A DNA stretch of 64,000 bases from Dipetalonema caudispina. Taxonomy: Eukaryota; Nematoda; Chromadorea; Rhabditida; Onchocercidae. The position numbers and the translations under genes were made by a program. The notes under the pieces were generated by a model. It saw only the letters and a program-made list of their open reading frames with translations, was not told where the DNA came from and did not search any database. This document shows positions 26,201 to 39,308 of this stretch, in pieces. The stretch lies in contig JABVXV010000272.1 in NCBI GenBank assembly GCA_013365325.1, positions 1 through 64,000 of the forward strand, written 5' to 3'. Each line of letters starts with the position of its first letter. The first letter of the stretch is position 1.

Positions 26201-28421
26201 AGTAATAGTGTAACCGATATGACTCCTAACACTAATGGATTCTACCTAAAGCCGCAGCCTATCAGTTTAACCGTCTTTAACAAGCCAGATATTCAAGTGC
26301 GTTAAATTACCATACTATTTGCATTTTAATATGGGAAATTTATCTTTATAATTCTTTTTCAAAATATCAACACTTATCGGGGCATATCAACAGAGCTGAA
26401 ATGAACTGATATACCTTTGTAGATTGTTGAGGCTCGTACTCGCTCATTATTGACTTCACGCAAGAAGCGGAGTAATTCGTATGCCGAATTATCTGATGCG
26501 GATATTTTCCGAATATTTCGTGAACATATGGATGCCAAGGAAAGCGATAACAGTCCACTGGTGCGATTTTTTGGGAAAGTTCGAAGTAGTTGTTAATCTG
26601 AAGACTCGATTTTGCTTTGAATACGAAATTTAAAATTTTTAACCATTTAAGTTGGATCAACTATGTTAAAGTAACGAAGAATGGAAAATTAGATCAAGCT
26701 ACACGAAAGAATATTTCACGTTTTTTCTTTTAGGTTTGATTTCTTTTCTCTTTTTTTTTCAGGAGGAAATCACAATTACCGATAAAATGGGCAGCAATGA
26801 ATTTTCCGAAAGCGATTTCACCACTACTGCAATTTTTTCCAAGTACTTGTCTTGAAATTAATCAGTTTGAAACCGTTAAATTTGGTAAAAATGACTTATA
26901 CTTTATGGAATAAAAATTTAGTGGAACTAAAGAAATTACTAATACGCCAAATGCATTAAATGAAAAGAACAACATGGAAGCACTTGGATGGTATGCTGGC
27001 TTTCAGCCACTTTTACTTACTTTACCGGCTAACAAATGGATCAAAACAATCAATTGGTTTGCTTTATGGGATCATAAAAGACAAGTGAGAGTTTTTAATA
27101 TACAAATTCACCATATTTATAACTATTTTTAAACTCTAGCAACATATACTGCAATTTAATCTCCTGTTTTTCTGAAAAAAAAAAAAAAGAAAAGAAAAAA
27201 AAAAACCAATTCAAAACTGAAAAATATTAAGATTTCCAAATTTTGCTAGGATTATATTTTTTTTCTCATTAGCAGTAAAATTTCCAAAACAATTCCTTAT
27301 ACAGAATGTTATTGCATATGTATTAATTCCTAATGGACCAGCATTTAAAATACCAGCAATTATTCAACTTCGAGGTCTAACTCCCAATAACCTACATAAT
27401 GTGAGATCAAGATATATCAAGGTTTGTATCGAATTTACTGGTATTTGTTAAACTAAGACCAATATCTGTCTCAAATATCTATATTATTATCAGTTGTTTT
27501 CTCTATTTTCGTATTCTGAAACTATTCATTATTTTAGATTCTCGATACAAAAACTATTGAAATCAGCAAATTTTACTACAGAAGTAATGGTTTAGCAGCT
27601 TGGTTTGTTGTTGGTAAGGATATTTTACCAAATAGTAATGGCCACATAGTACCAATTTATGATAGGTATGGTATCTTGAAATTCGTGTTCTTCAAAAATT
27701 TTAAATTTGAACTGTCTCAGCAGTTCTTCAATACATAACACATCGTCAGATTGTTTGGCAAGGTCCCTCAGTCTGATTTGACTCTTACAATCCCAATGTA
27801 GCAATATGAATTTGGCTAATATCTAAATTGTTGAGTAGCTTATTATCACTTCAATTGAATCTGAACAGCCTTTTCCACTTGTTGCTGAATTGAATTTTTA
27901 ATAGAATTCAAAATAATTGGTGATATATTTGCAGAGTTAACAATAATTTCGACTGTGATTCACTTCGTGATTATACAAACGAAACGATAATACTAAAGCT
28001 TCCAGGACGTTTGGACATTAAAGATGTCTTTTGGTTTTCTGTTTTTTCTATGGAACAAAGTTTATCGTTATCACATCTTTATTTTCCATACAATGACATG
28101 CATTTACCTCCTGATCTAACCGATATATCAGTAAGCTGAATTTCTGATCGTTTTAAAGATATCAAATCGTGCTTCGCATCCTAAGACATTTATTTGCTTA
28201 GACATCATCAGTTCCCACTTTAATTCAACAATAAGAGAGGTTTTTTTTTCTTAAAAACTTTTGAAAATAATTATTAATGGCAACGTTATTGTTGAATAAA
28301 ACGAAAACATTGAAAGTTTTCGAACTTATCAATGTTAATGACAAGGTCTTTTGTAACGGAGCTATTTGAATATTATTTCTGGATATTTTAGGCACCAAAT
28401 TGTGTTCGGAAAAACCATTAG
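23279..28421 (+). CDS. Divergent secreted double-DM13 protein, 16 exons, 793 aa
   Basis: Exons: 23279-23327, 23670-24045, 24395-24508, 24676-24931, 25115-25253, 25369-25579, 25666-25810, 25934-26039, 26163-26296, 26423-26560, 26763-26842, 26922-27084, 27305-27421, 27538-27665, 27935-28130, 28392-28421. All junctions keep frame. Residues 1-16 form a signal peptide (MILLLYLLHSFFATST). Residues about 17-410 are polar and low in recognisable domains. DM13 domain 1 runs from about 416 (YYGKYCGSFVG, then ALWAVDNRRF, FWVGP) to 637 (INWFALWDH) and is split by about 100 extra residues (495-603) containing RKKR at 523-526. DM13 domain 2 spans about 655-757 (KILDTKTIEI, WFVVG, VFWFSVFS). In both, the nearly invariant DM13 cysteine after the W-x-S-x-W/Y motif is replaced (Asp633, Ser757). 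There is no GPI tail; the C-terminus is APNCVRKNH. DM13 proteins act in extracellular matrix. The role of this one is unknown. Junctions at 24676 and 25369 use weak acceptors. Confidence 0.8.
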
Positions 28422-28481
28422 AGCAATATGCGAACTCTCAGAGAAGCCGATGAAATGTCAGTTACACTTTGAAGGATAAAT

Positions 28482-28747
<266 letters not shown>

Positions 28748-31700
28748 CACACATTAATTAATTATGTACGAAGCAAACTCGATAAAAACTAAGATTAATA
28801 ATGACAATGATTAGAGATCATCGCTTTTTGTAGCTTGCCTATTTCTAATTCTTTGAGAATGATCTTGAGACAGTAGGAGGTTTTCAAGTTCGAGTAAAGA
28901 GTAACCGACAATAAAAATAACTAGAAGGTTAAAGCTTAAGTGTAACTTAAGAATTCTAGGGACTAATAAAATTTGTGAGAAAATGTGTTCTTCGGATATT
29001 ATGAAAAATTGCAAGCATGGTGTAAAAATGATTGGAAAGATCACTGTGTTATGCTGATTATGCGAACTTTTACGAACTGATTCGTATCTTGGCTCTATAT
29101 GTTAATATGAGTGATATAGCCTGAACACTTCCTTAAGGCAGACATTGTCAGGCTGTATTATTATTTAAATATCAAGCTTTAAATGTTTTGTCTTGATGAC
29201 TAACACCAGCGGTGTCTTCCCTTTTTAAAGAGTAGTATTTATGGTAATAAGTTTCAGTCTAAGAATGATAATATGATAAATGCAAATACTAAATAAACTT
29301 AATAAGCTTTAAGGACCACTTTATTAATTACTATTTAAATGTCAAGCATGCATTTTGCTAAAATATTTCCTTTATTTCAAAATATGGTAATAATATATTT
29401 AACGTTAAGTTTTATGATTTCATCAGCAATTTTCGCTGCAATGAATCGGAATTTTTGAGGAAACCGCCAAAACAGTAAGTATATTTCGACAAATTGAAGC
29501 AAAAAAAAAGGTAGATTTAAGTATGTGAACCAAACATGAAACTGAGAAAAACTATCATAGAAATTTTGAGATAAAATATAAGGCTTAATGATATTCCCAT
29601 CTCGCTAAATTTTTTGTAAAACTGTTTAGAATAGTTCAGTAGGTTATTAGTGATATTGATAATCTCTTAAATTTAATTTTAATCTCAGAAAAGCGTTATG
29701 CAGCTAACATTCATCTCATTCTTTTTAGCGGTTGATAAAGGTATTATGGATCTATCCATAAACTGTGGTCCATAAAGAGAGGTTTAAAGTTTATAAGATC
29801 GCTACTGGATAATAGATGAATAATTGGATGATTATAGGGAAAGAAAGGCGGGAGAGACCATTATCGCTCATCTTTTATCTTTCCATCTGATTTAATCAAC
29901 AAGCTGTTTAAAACTTAAAATGCATAAAATTCATTAGATTGAGCAGGAGATTATGTATAATCCAGATCGATGATAGTTTTCTTCTCTCATTGAAACTTAA
30001 TATTCTAGAATCTGCATATTTGGCTATCATTGTTACAAAAAGATTTATAAAATTTTTTTCCTCAATTTTTAGCATCCATTCAGTTTTCGTTAGTTCCTAA
30101 TTTTTTAAATCCGTTGGAAATCAAAGATTTTTGTTATAATATTCAAAAATATGAAAATCTATGTGGTACAAGAAAGAGGAAGATTAATTCAGGAAATGTT
30201 GGGAATTTCTCCATTGTTCAGTTGTAAGATGTGTCTGGTCCCAAGTTAATGTACTTGAAGTAATACTGAATTATAAGAAAGACTTATGCCATGGAAAGAA
30301 CTAAGGGCAGGGACCATTTCATTTGGCCTCTTCTTTCTCTTTTCTAGGCCTCGTGCAAGAATTTCCATAATACATTCAACAACCGTCATTACCTATTATA
30401 AACAATATACTGATTGATTCATGAAATGAAATCGATTTATTTTAGACTGCAACACTTTAGCCAAATGAATTGTTTGAATTGATGAGATTTTCAAAACTTC
30501 ACCCTTTTTCTCTTTCCTCTCGATCTTCTCCGTCTCACTTATGATTTTTAGGAAAAGATTACGCCAAAAAAAAAAAAATCGCCGTTCTCGAATTGCTGAT
30601 GCTATCAGTTTTTTTTTCCCTTGCTAGGTTTACCCTTCTTTTAACACATTTAATGATGGAGCTGAACATGGTGATGAATCAGTTTAGAAAAGAAATTACT
30701 GTAGTACAGCAATGATGCTAATTAAAAAGAAGTATTAATTGATGTGATTTTTTTTAACTGTTCATAGCGCATAGTGTACTATCGTGTAGCTACGTCAAGA
30801 ACGCCTCAAGAAGCAGATGATCTGAAAAGGCTCCTCAATTGAGAAGCACAGTACTGTTGTCGATGAAGACTGAGAAAGCTGGAAGTACCTTAAACTATGA
30901 GAAATGAAAGGCAATGGAATTTTAATGCTTCCATTTCGGCGTAAAAGTTGAAAGATGCCTCCCTTACTAAAGTGTATGTTCTCGCAAAAAAGCATAAAAT
31001 TTTAGAAAACATTTTGGATGAATCAAAAATTAAAACAAATACTAATCAAAAGTAGGAAAATTCTCATTCTAAAAAATTTCAAGAAAGTTTGATCATTTGA
31101 GAAGCTGTACTGTTAAAAAAAAAAATTGCAAAGAAAGGATTTTTCGCAAATTGGAGCATTGAGCGACTAATTTCTATAAATTAAATGAAAGTAAAACTGG
31201 TTTAGCAAGTGATTTAGCGCATTTCAATCTAAAGAAGAAGAAATGTCATAATAGTACTGAAACACTTGAGTACCGTACGACAGTGATAACTTACGAGACA
31301 CAAATATTGAAAGCCCAAGAGAGCTATTATGTTGAAAATGAAAAATAAATGTTGAAAATAGTCTATGGTATTGACATTTGACAAATGTATATAATTTATT
31401 TTTCTGACGGCTCATCGCGCGTTCGATAAATCACTGCAAGAAAAGTGCATAGCTAGACTTTAAACTATTTCTCTGATTGATATTCCGTAGAATTTGTTGA
31501 TCCGTACAAATCGTTACTTTTAGATCGCTGAAGCAAAAGAGGTTATGAAGATAATAATTACGACGATTATTGAAATATGGATACTGAGATGATTACGAAA
31601 TTACAGGTTATCAACAATTGAATGGTGATGACACATGAGGAAGTTGCTGAAGAAATGTTGTTGAAAGTTGAAAAGGTCAAGATCCACTTAGGAAATTTTG

Positions 31701-33467
31701 CTTCAGAATACGAAAGCAAGAAACACTGCTCAATTCTGTGAAAAGTTCTTGCGAATTGTCTCAAATTAAATTTCGAGCCCATTATGATGAGTGAATTGTT
31801 ACAAATGTACGCATTCTGCGGTAGAAACTAATCACAGCAGTTTTGAGCAACTGGAAGTACTACTGAGAGTTTGGTTGCTAGCTTGTCTTTTCTAACGATT
31901 TTCAGTGATATGATTAATTAGAATGAATAAGATGAGATCGACAATGTTCGGAATTGAATGCTTAGCAAATTACTTGGATTTTGAAGAGCAATAAGTAGCT
32001 GGAAGTTATTACTGTTATATCTTGAGCAAAATTTCTTGAAGTTCACACCAAGAAAAGAAATTGAAAAGCATTAAACAAACGATTAAATGAAACGTTCAGA
32101 AGGTTTAGCAAAGAGTGATACAAGGAATTATTTATGTATAAGAAAATTTGTTTCGATCGCAGAAATTAATATGGAGGGTTAGCGATGCGATACGAACATC
32201 GAAAGTTAGAATAATTTCTTGAAAATGTAATCAGCGATTCTTATACAATTTTACATGTCAATAATTATTAAATACTTGACGATGCGGATAACAGGAAACT
32301 TTCTCTTTTGCAAGTAATCTGAAAAATTATGAATGATTTTTTATTGCTTAAAAGAAATATTTGAGCCAGGGTAATAAGAGGCTTAGGGTAAATTGAATTC
32401 AAGTGGAGCATTAGTAGATTGGCATTGATCAATCCATGCTTGTCTAACAGATGATAATATCTGTGATATTCATAGTTCGATTGGTTAGCCTTCTAGCGAA
32501 ATACAAATGCAAATTTCTTTGTGGGATACCAACTATATAAGTATAGATGCATCGACTGCAGAAGGATGTTATAAATTTATTTCTAATATTCTTTTCACCT
32601 TATTATACCTTGCTTAATTTCAGGAAAATGAAAAAATTCAATACTTATCTCGAGTTTCGTAATAGCAAAATCAGTGCAGTAACTAGTAGGTCTTACAAAT
32701 AACAACTCACCATTTTGAACACTTAAAATAATGGTAGTACCTTGGACTTGGCTTCTTGGACTGCATTGGCTACTGCCAATAACAATATGAAAATGTAACA
32801 TCGTCAACAAAGAGAACGCAAAATAAGAAACGTTATTGCCTTATAGGAAATCTACGAGATAAAGTGTTGCAGTTGTTGTTATTTTTGGTTTTTTCGGCAG
32901 ACGAACTAAATAAGATGACTGGGAACTGTTGTGCTTCATCGAAGAGCAGAACTAACTTATAGAATGAGTAAAGAATAACGAATTATATCTCATGTTGTAG
33001 AAATTATGCTACTCAAATATGAATGACGATACTTACGTCATTTTTTTCCCGTTGATTTATGCGTCATTTATCTTAGTGAATATTATCCTTAATTCTTCTC
33101 TTCGATAACATCGGTAATTCTTTTCTTTTTATTGCTCTATCGATCTAATATGTAATCTTTGTGGAAGTGCTTTCAAATGATCATAAACTTTGAAATATTT
33201 TAAATGATATTGCTGTCAGCGTATCTCCACACAAGAAAAAATTATAATCATTGCAATACTGTACAGCAAGCGCTTTTTCGAACGTTTTCGTTAACGTAAT
33301 TTAGATTCACGAATTTATACAATTAAGATTCATAAAAGCTAAATACTATCCCTGTATCCGGAAATATATGAATGATTTAAATATGAAAATTTTTGATGAA
33401 TTTATTGCATTTGAAACTGATAAAATTTCTATATTCTACTTGCCAATGTGTGCGATAATTTTCGAAA

Positions 33468-33575
33468 ATGTCGAACATAACCAGCAACATCGAACAAGGG
33501 GTCTACTGCGGGGCTAATCGCCATCAGTTGACACCCTACATTCTTGACGATATCATCAACTTGCTACCACCGTGA
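33468..33575 (+). CDS. Candidate 35-aa small ORF or lone exon
   Basis: ATG to TGA encodes 35 residues ending LTPYILDDIINLLPP, with a TAA four codons upstream. The stretch has roughly balanced base composition and ordinary codons inside a strongly AT-rich 15-kb gap. The terminal part resembles the start of an F-box (L-P-x-x-V-L-x-D-I-I-x-x-L-P), and a GTGATT immediately after the PP codons could be a splice donor, so it may be a first exon or a decayed F-box fragment. No continuing exon was found. Gene status is unproven. Confidence 0.25.
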   Translation: MSNITSNIEQGVYCGANRHQLTPYILDDIINLLPP

Positions 33576-36167
33576 TTCGACATTCCAAATTTCTTGCTCT
33601 GCTAGAAAAATTGGTTTATCTTTTCTAGTCACATATATTTGCTTGATTTATATCGATGATCGCAAAATAAGTAGATTATATCAGTTAATTTTAGAAGCTG
33701 TATAATTATGTAAACAAACATAAATTAAGTTTTAACGATATGACAGAACATGACGATAACCAGTCATTAAGTTATACAGTTATGAATTGGAAGTAATATC
33801 ATGAAATCATTTAGTTAAAATTCTGTTTTACATACATTGATTCAAATATTGAAAGTAGATCCAAAAGCCTAAACCACTCATTTAAGAATAATTTACGTGT
33901 ATATCGCATGTAGATTTCCTCTTTCGCAGGCTCGAATTTGAATGAGTAGGTCTGACCCCATTTCAGTATTCCTTTTTTGAATTTTACAATGAAAAGTCAT
34001 ATATTGAGAAAAAATGAGTCCACAGAATTTCGGATATAATTTCTATGAGAATAAGTGTCACACGACTGTTAGAATTATTACGGTGAATTGGATGTAATAT
34101 TTATTTAACATGATTGATAAAAAGTAGTTGACCCAGTTGAATTCATTTTAATCTAGATCGGAAATATTATGTTATCAGTTTGATTTTTCCATGGACCATC
34201 TCATTAGCCCTAATTTTATCACTTCAATATCTTAGCAGCAATATTCTTCTTTTCTTAACCCAACCCAATTTTTGATGGTAGTACTTACTCATCAAAAGAC
34301 AGTGCTTTGAATCAGATAAAATTCAAATAATATGTAGCATTTAATAGCTGTTGATAGTGACTAAGGCCAAATAAATTCAATCGATTTTGATTTGATCTAA
34401 TTTCTCAAACGCTGATACGCTTACGTGAAAATGAAATTCCACCTAATTTTGATTTAACAGAAGATAACCAGATGTGGCAGAAATTTGAAACGACTCAAAT
34501 CTTAACAGAAATTAGCTCATTTTTTTTTCTTCTAAATCTTCAAACTATTCGGAATTCAGAATTTCGAATTTACAGAGGGAGCACTGCGCTAAAGATTTGC
34601 AAATTGTGCCATATTTTATTCATTAGAAAAATCTCTCCATTGCAGTAATGTATTTCATCTGCTTTTTTTCAGATGTGATACAAAAGGATAACGATCATGA
34701 TAATGAGTTTTAGATATCATTTATCAAAAGGGAATGATTCACATGAGATTTTAACAAAGAACGACGGATGTCCTCTGATCATTAGGAGAGCGCAATATTT
34801 CACTGTGGTAGGATAATAATTGACGTTCGCATAAATATGAATTGTCCGAGGAAAATTTAATATATATTTTGTATTCTTTAAACTATCTTTTTTACGTTTT
34901 TACTTTCTTAGTCAAATTTTGGAGATTTTAGAGAGCAAAGGGTTAAAAACAGATGTCTGATAAAATAAAAAGTGAAAATTTTACACAGAACTTTGTCAGC
35001 TAGGAAAGAGAAGTAATTTTTTTTTTCAAATTCAGAGTGATTATTATATGTATGCGGAATTATTCGTTTTGATTTACTGCATCTTTATGAAGTTATAAAT
35101 GTGGTGATTGGACAAAATTGGATTATTATTAATATAATAGAGTGATGACCAGTGATTGGTGACCACATCTGAGAGCAGTCTCCTAGTTGAATTTTGGTTT
35201 TTGTTGATTTAATATCATTGATTGAGGAAATAAAAGTGAATAAATGGAACGTTTTATTTTATACTTTCTACCATTAATTCGGTGTATGAATTTGCTGGAA
35301 GTACTTTTGAGTGTTTTGAAAATTTTCGAATTTGAAATTCAGAAATTTTAAAAATGTGTGCCAGAAAAGAGTGCTGGGGAGATGAAAGAGAGGAAGTTTA
35401 TGATTTCGAAAATTTGCTAATTTTCTAGAAATAATTTGAGTTCAAATTTTTATCGCATAAACTCTTACTGTCTACTTGCACTATGTAATGAGTATAATAT
35501 GGTAACCCATTCATTGCAAACTGCTAATGATTCACTCATTATATTAATCTTAATGATTTATACATCCGATAGAATTATGACAGTTTTCTTGAGGGAAATC
35601 CAGCTAGACAATTGTGACATTAGGCGGAGTAGTTCAGTTTGCCTGTCATTCTTGATTTAACGAACCTTATCTTCCTTCTCTTCTCCATCTTCTCATTTAT
35701 CATTTATCCCATCATTCCCCACTATCATTCACTATGCTAATGTACAAATCAAATGTTCCAAAAATTGTATTTTGAATAAAAAAAAAAAGTTACTTGTCAA
35801 TTTAACGTTAACGAAGTACAAATGTCATCGTTATGATTATATGAAAATTTCTGGATCTTAGATCTTCTCTTTCCCATACTTCTCTTCGGAAAGATTTCTG
35901 TAATACAAACTTTCAAACTGAATCAATATTGTTTGTCTGTGTGCTGTTTTTATGAATTTCGTGATGCATTTATTTTCAATGAAAATAATGTTTGCTATTT
36001 CATATAACTGTTAATAGACCACTATTAACCGACTTAACTCTTAACTTAGTCTAATAAAGTTTTTCAGAAGTTACTACAAAAGTAAGCCTGATGAAAAAAA
36101 TTTTAGTTATTATTTTACATTCTATTGCAATCCAAAGTTTGCTTTTTGTTTCGGTACTGCTTTTCTT

Positions 36168-36203
36168 GTTTGTTGTTGTTTTTGTTGTTGTTGTTGTTGT
36201 TTT
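36168..36203. repeat. (GTT)n microsatellite
   Basis: About 12 units of TTG/GTT with two interruptions, in the AT-rich gap between the DM13 genes. Confidence 0.9.
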
Positions 36204-38590
36204 GATCTAAAATAAGTGTATTCGTAATGTGGTAGATAAGGTGGGAATAAACAGAACGGACAAAATCTCATCGAAATAACTTTGCCTTAATTCATCTCAT
36301 TCATCTCTTCTTCTTTAAATTATCTTCCATTTGTTATTACTTTAACTAAAGAAGTTATCTGTTGTTTAATACTTCTGTGCTAAAGTGAGGATTTCCCAAA
36401 ATATTTTAATTAAAAATAAAATTCAGGGAAATATGATAAGATTATTTTATGTTTGTCTTTATTTTTTTAAATAATTTCTCTTTGCTCTACAGCTGTTGGA
36501 AATTTTTGACCAAATTTATAGATCTTCGAATGACCTCATAATCTGTCCTTACTCATTTTGTATGTTCGTATTGAGTAACGTAGCGTTGTTTCATTAACCT
36601 TTTTAGCGCACATGTCACCAGAACCCACACTTCATGTTTTAATATTTTTCAAATGTAATTATTTTTCAGTTTTCCCACAAAGCATTGACAAGAATGACTC
36701 CTAAACTAACTGTTCTATTCAGATATGTTAGATGACCCTTACCATCGTAGTTATCTGATGGTTTTTTCAGCAATTAGATGATGATCTTCTGCAATAAATT
36801 GGCTAACATCTGAGTTGGCCGATATTTATAATGCATGAAGATTGAGTTTCCGAATAGATCCGATGCAAGAAAGGAATTTCGGACAAATGTAAATCCCGTG
36901 GGGAATTCTCTTTTATAGTCTTGTGAGAACAATCTAGCACTGCCAGCAATGACTCATTGATACACTTTACTCTTTTGATTGATATTTAGTGCAATAAGTG
37001 ATTTCACTGGTAATTTCTTGTTTTCTTCCTGAAAATTGCTGAGTCCAAAATTTATTTTAAAATGATTTAAATTCATTTATGTGATATTCGAAATAATCGA
37101 AATAAGAAGCAAAAATGACGAAATATTTCCGTGTTTAAAAATACATAATTCAGCAGGATGGTATAGCAAAATTATAATGATGATAATGATGAAGATAATG
37201 ACAATTATAGTGATGGTGATGGTGTAGGTGACGACAATCATGTAAATATCAGAAATTAAACATTAAGACTATTTGTCAAATGCTTGCTCGAAATATCTAA
37301 TCGGACTGAATAACCTTTACGATTTTTTCGTTTCTTCCTTTCTCTTCTCTTCTTCTGTAACAAACTTCTCGTCATTCATTCTTTTTGTCGGATAATTTTC
37401 TCTTTTTTTCTCGAGTTAAAAGTACATTTTAAAATACAAAAACATTCAAGGAATAACTAAAATTCTCAATAATTACAATGATTATAAACAATAATTATAG
37501 GACTAATAATAATTACAATGGTGATGTATGATTTTTTTTCTTGATTTTTTTATTTCCTTTTTTTGATAGAATACGACCAACTGAGTTGCTTTGGGAAGTA
37601 AGAAATTGAGATGACCTGTTTTATCCCGGATTGTTATCGAACTACCTACCCACTATCATTCAACAACAAATCGCTAAAAATAATCAAGATAGCCATTGCT
37701 TTTGTTTTTTCTTCTTTTTTTCCTTTTTTTTTTTATTAAAAAAGACCATCTTTTCAATTTGAATTGAAGAAGTTATCATGTGAAAATTTGTTGGTAAACT
37801 TTTGAAAAATTTCAATTTTTAATTCATAATGAAATTCGGTCAACTTATTTTTCTTTTCCCCTACTACAATCATCATGGAGTAACGGTTACATGAACAAAT
37901 CAATTCATAATAACTAACTAACAGCTGTTTTGTAGCGAAATACGACAACTAATCTAATAGTCGGGGACATCTCTTAAAATTGCCATCACTTTGTTACCCT
38001 CAATATTTCCGACATTGCTTTCCTCCTACCTACCCCCTAGAACTCGTCCTTTCTTCCTTTAAACTTATCTCTATTTCCATCTAATCTTCTTCTCTTTTTT
38101 GTTATTCCAAGAAATCTACATACATTTCTATTGCAATTCACATTGACTGCTTTGCTTGTTTCCCTTACCTGCCTATTTCATCATTCATTACGCAAATTAT
38201 TGTCGATTGTCGCTGCTCCGACTGATACTGATGATAGATACGCTTTTCATAACAAACATTACACATCCGGTATCATACCATTACCGTAAATATATGAACT
38301 GCTCTATTTCACCAGAATTTAAGGCTTCTAAAGGGTAAAGTTCATACCTCCTCCCTTTCTCTCTCTCTCTCCATACAAAAAAAAAAAAAAAAAAAAAAAA
38401 AAAAGAAAACAGTGCTCTGCATGATATGTAGTGTTAATTTTTGCTTAAGTTCTGTCCTCCTTACCCTTTACTTGAATTTTTCTGCCCTAAAACCGATTTC
38501 GATACAAATTGCTTAATTTAAAATTTTTGAAAGTTATCTTCCTACAGCTGAAGATAATTGTCATCAAACAATATCACTTGTATATATTAA

Positions 38591-38648
38591 TATGTGTATG
38601 TATGTATGTATGTGTGTGTATGTGTATGTGGATGTACTTGTATGTATA
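38591..38648. repeat. (TATG)n/(TG)n microsatellite
   Basis: Imperfect TATG and GTGTATG units. The ORF across it (Val-Cys-Met-Tyr repeats) is not a gene. Confidence 0.9.
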
Positions 38649-39275
38649 TTGTCTGTTGTTTCTTATCTATATAATTGATGTATATTATCAAACATTCTGC
38701 ACTCAAACAGCATACGTAAAATTGGCAATCATGCATAAAATTGCGATCGTTGTCGTTATTACCGTTGGATGGGTGTCATTGTGAAACATTCCTTTAAAAA
38801 TGCACTGAAATTTATTATTGACTGCAAAATTCCAATTTCACTATAAAAATTTTAATGCTGATAAGATGTTCATTATTGTTATCACTTGGAACTATCATCG
38901 ATTCTTCTTTTTTTTAGTGATAACACTTCTTACAGATCACTTTCATTAATGGTAAGAAATAGTTGTTCGCTAATTCTTGCTATTTTAATGCCTTTAACTT
39001 ATTTTATGTCTTTGAAATTTTCATCATCATTTGAGAGCAAAATTAATAATTACTAATTATCAGTGTTAGGAATGAAATTGATATCGCATGAAAAAATTTG
39101 TGTTAAAGGTGCACATACAACTGCAATATTTTGAACTGCAGAAATTCTTTTTTAATTGATTGAATTTCAATTGGACAATGCTTCTGTCCTTGTGATTTGC
39201 CCGTTTCGACGACTTCCACTGCCATGTATATAGCAAATCATTTTGAGCACTTTAGTTCTGGTTTTTCATTTTTTG

Positions 39276-39308
<33 letters not shown>

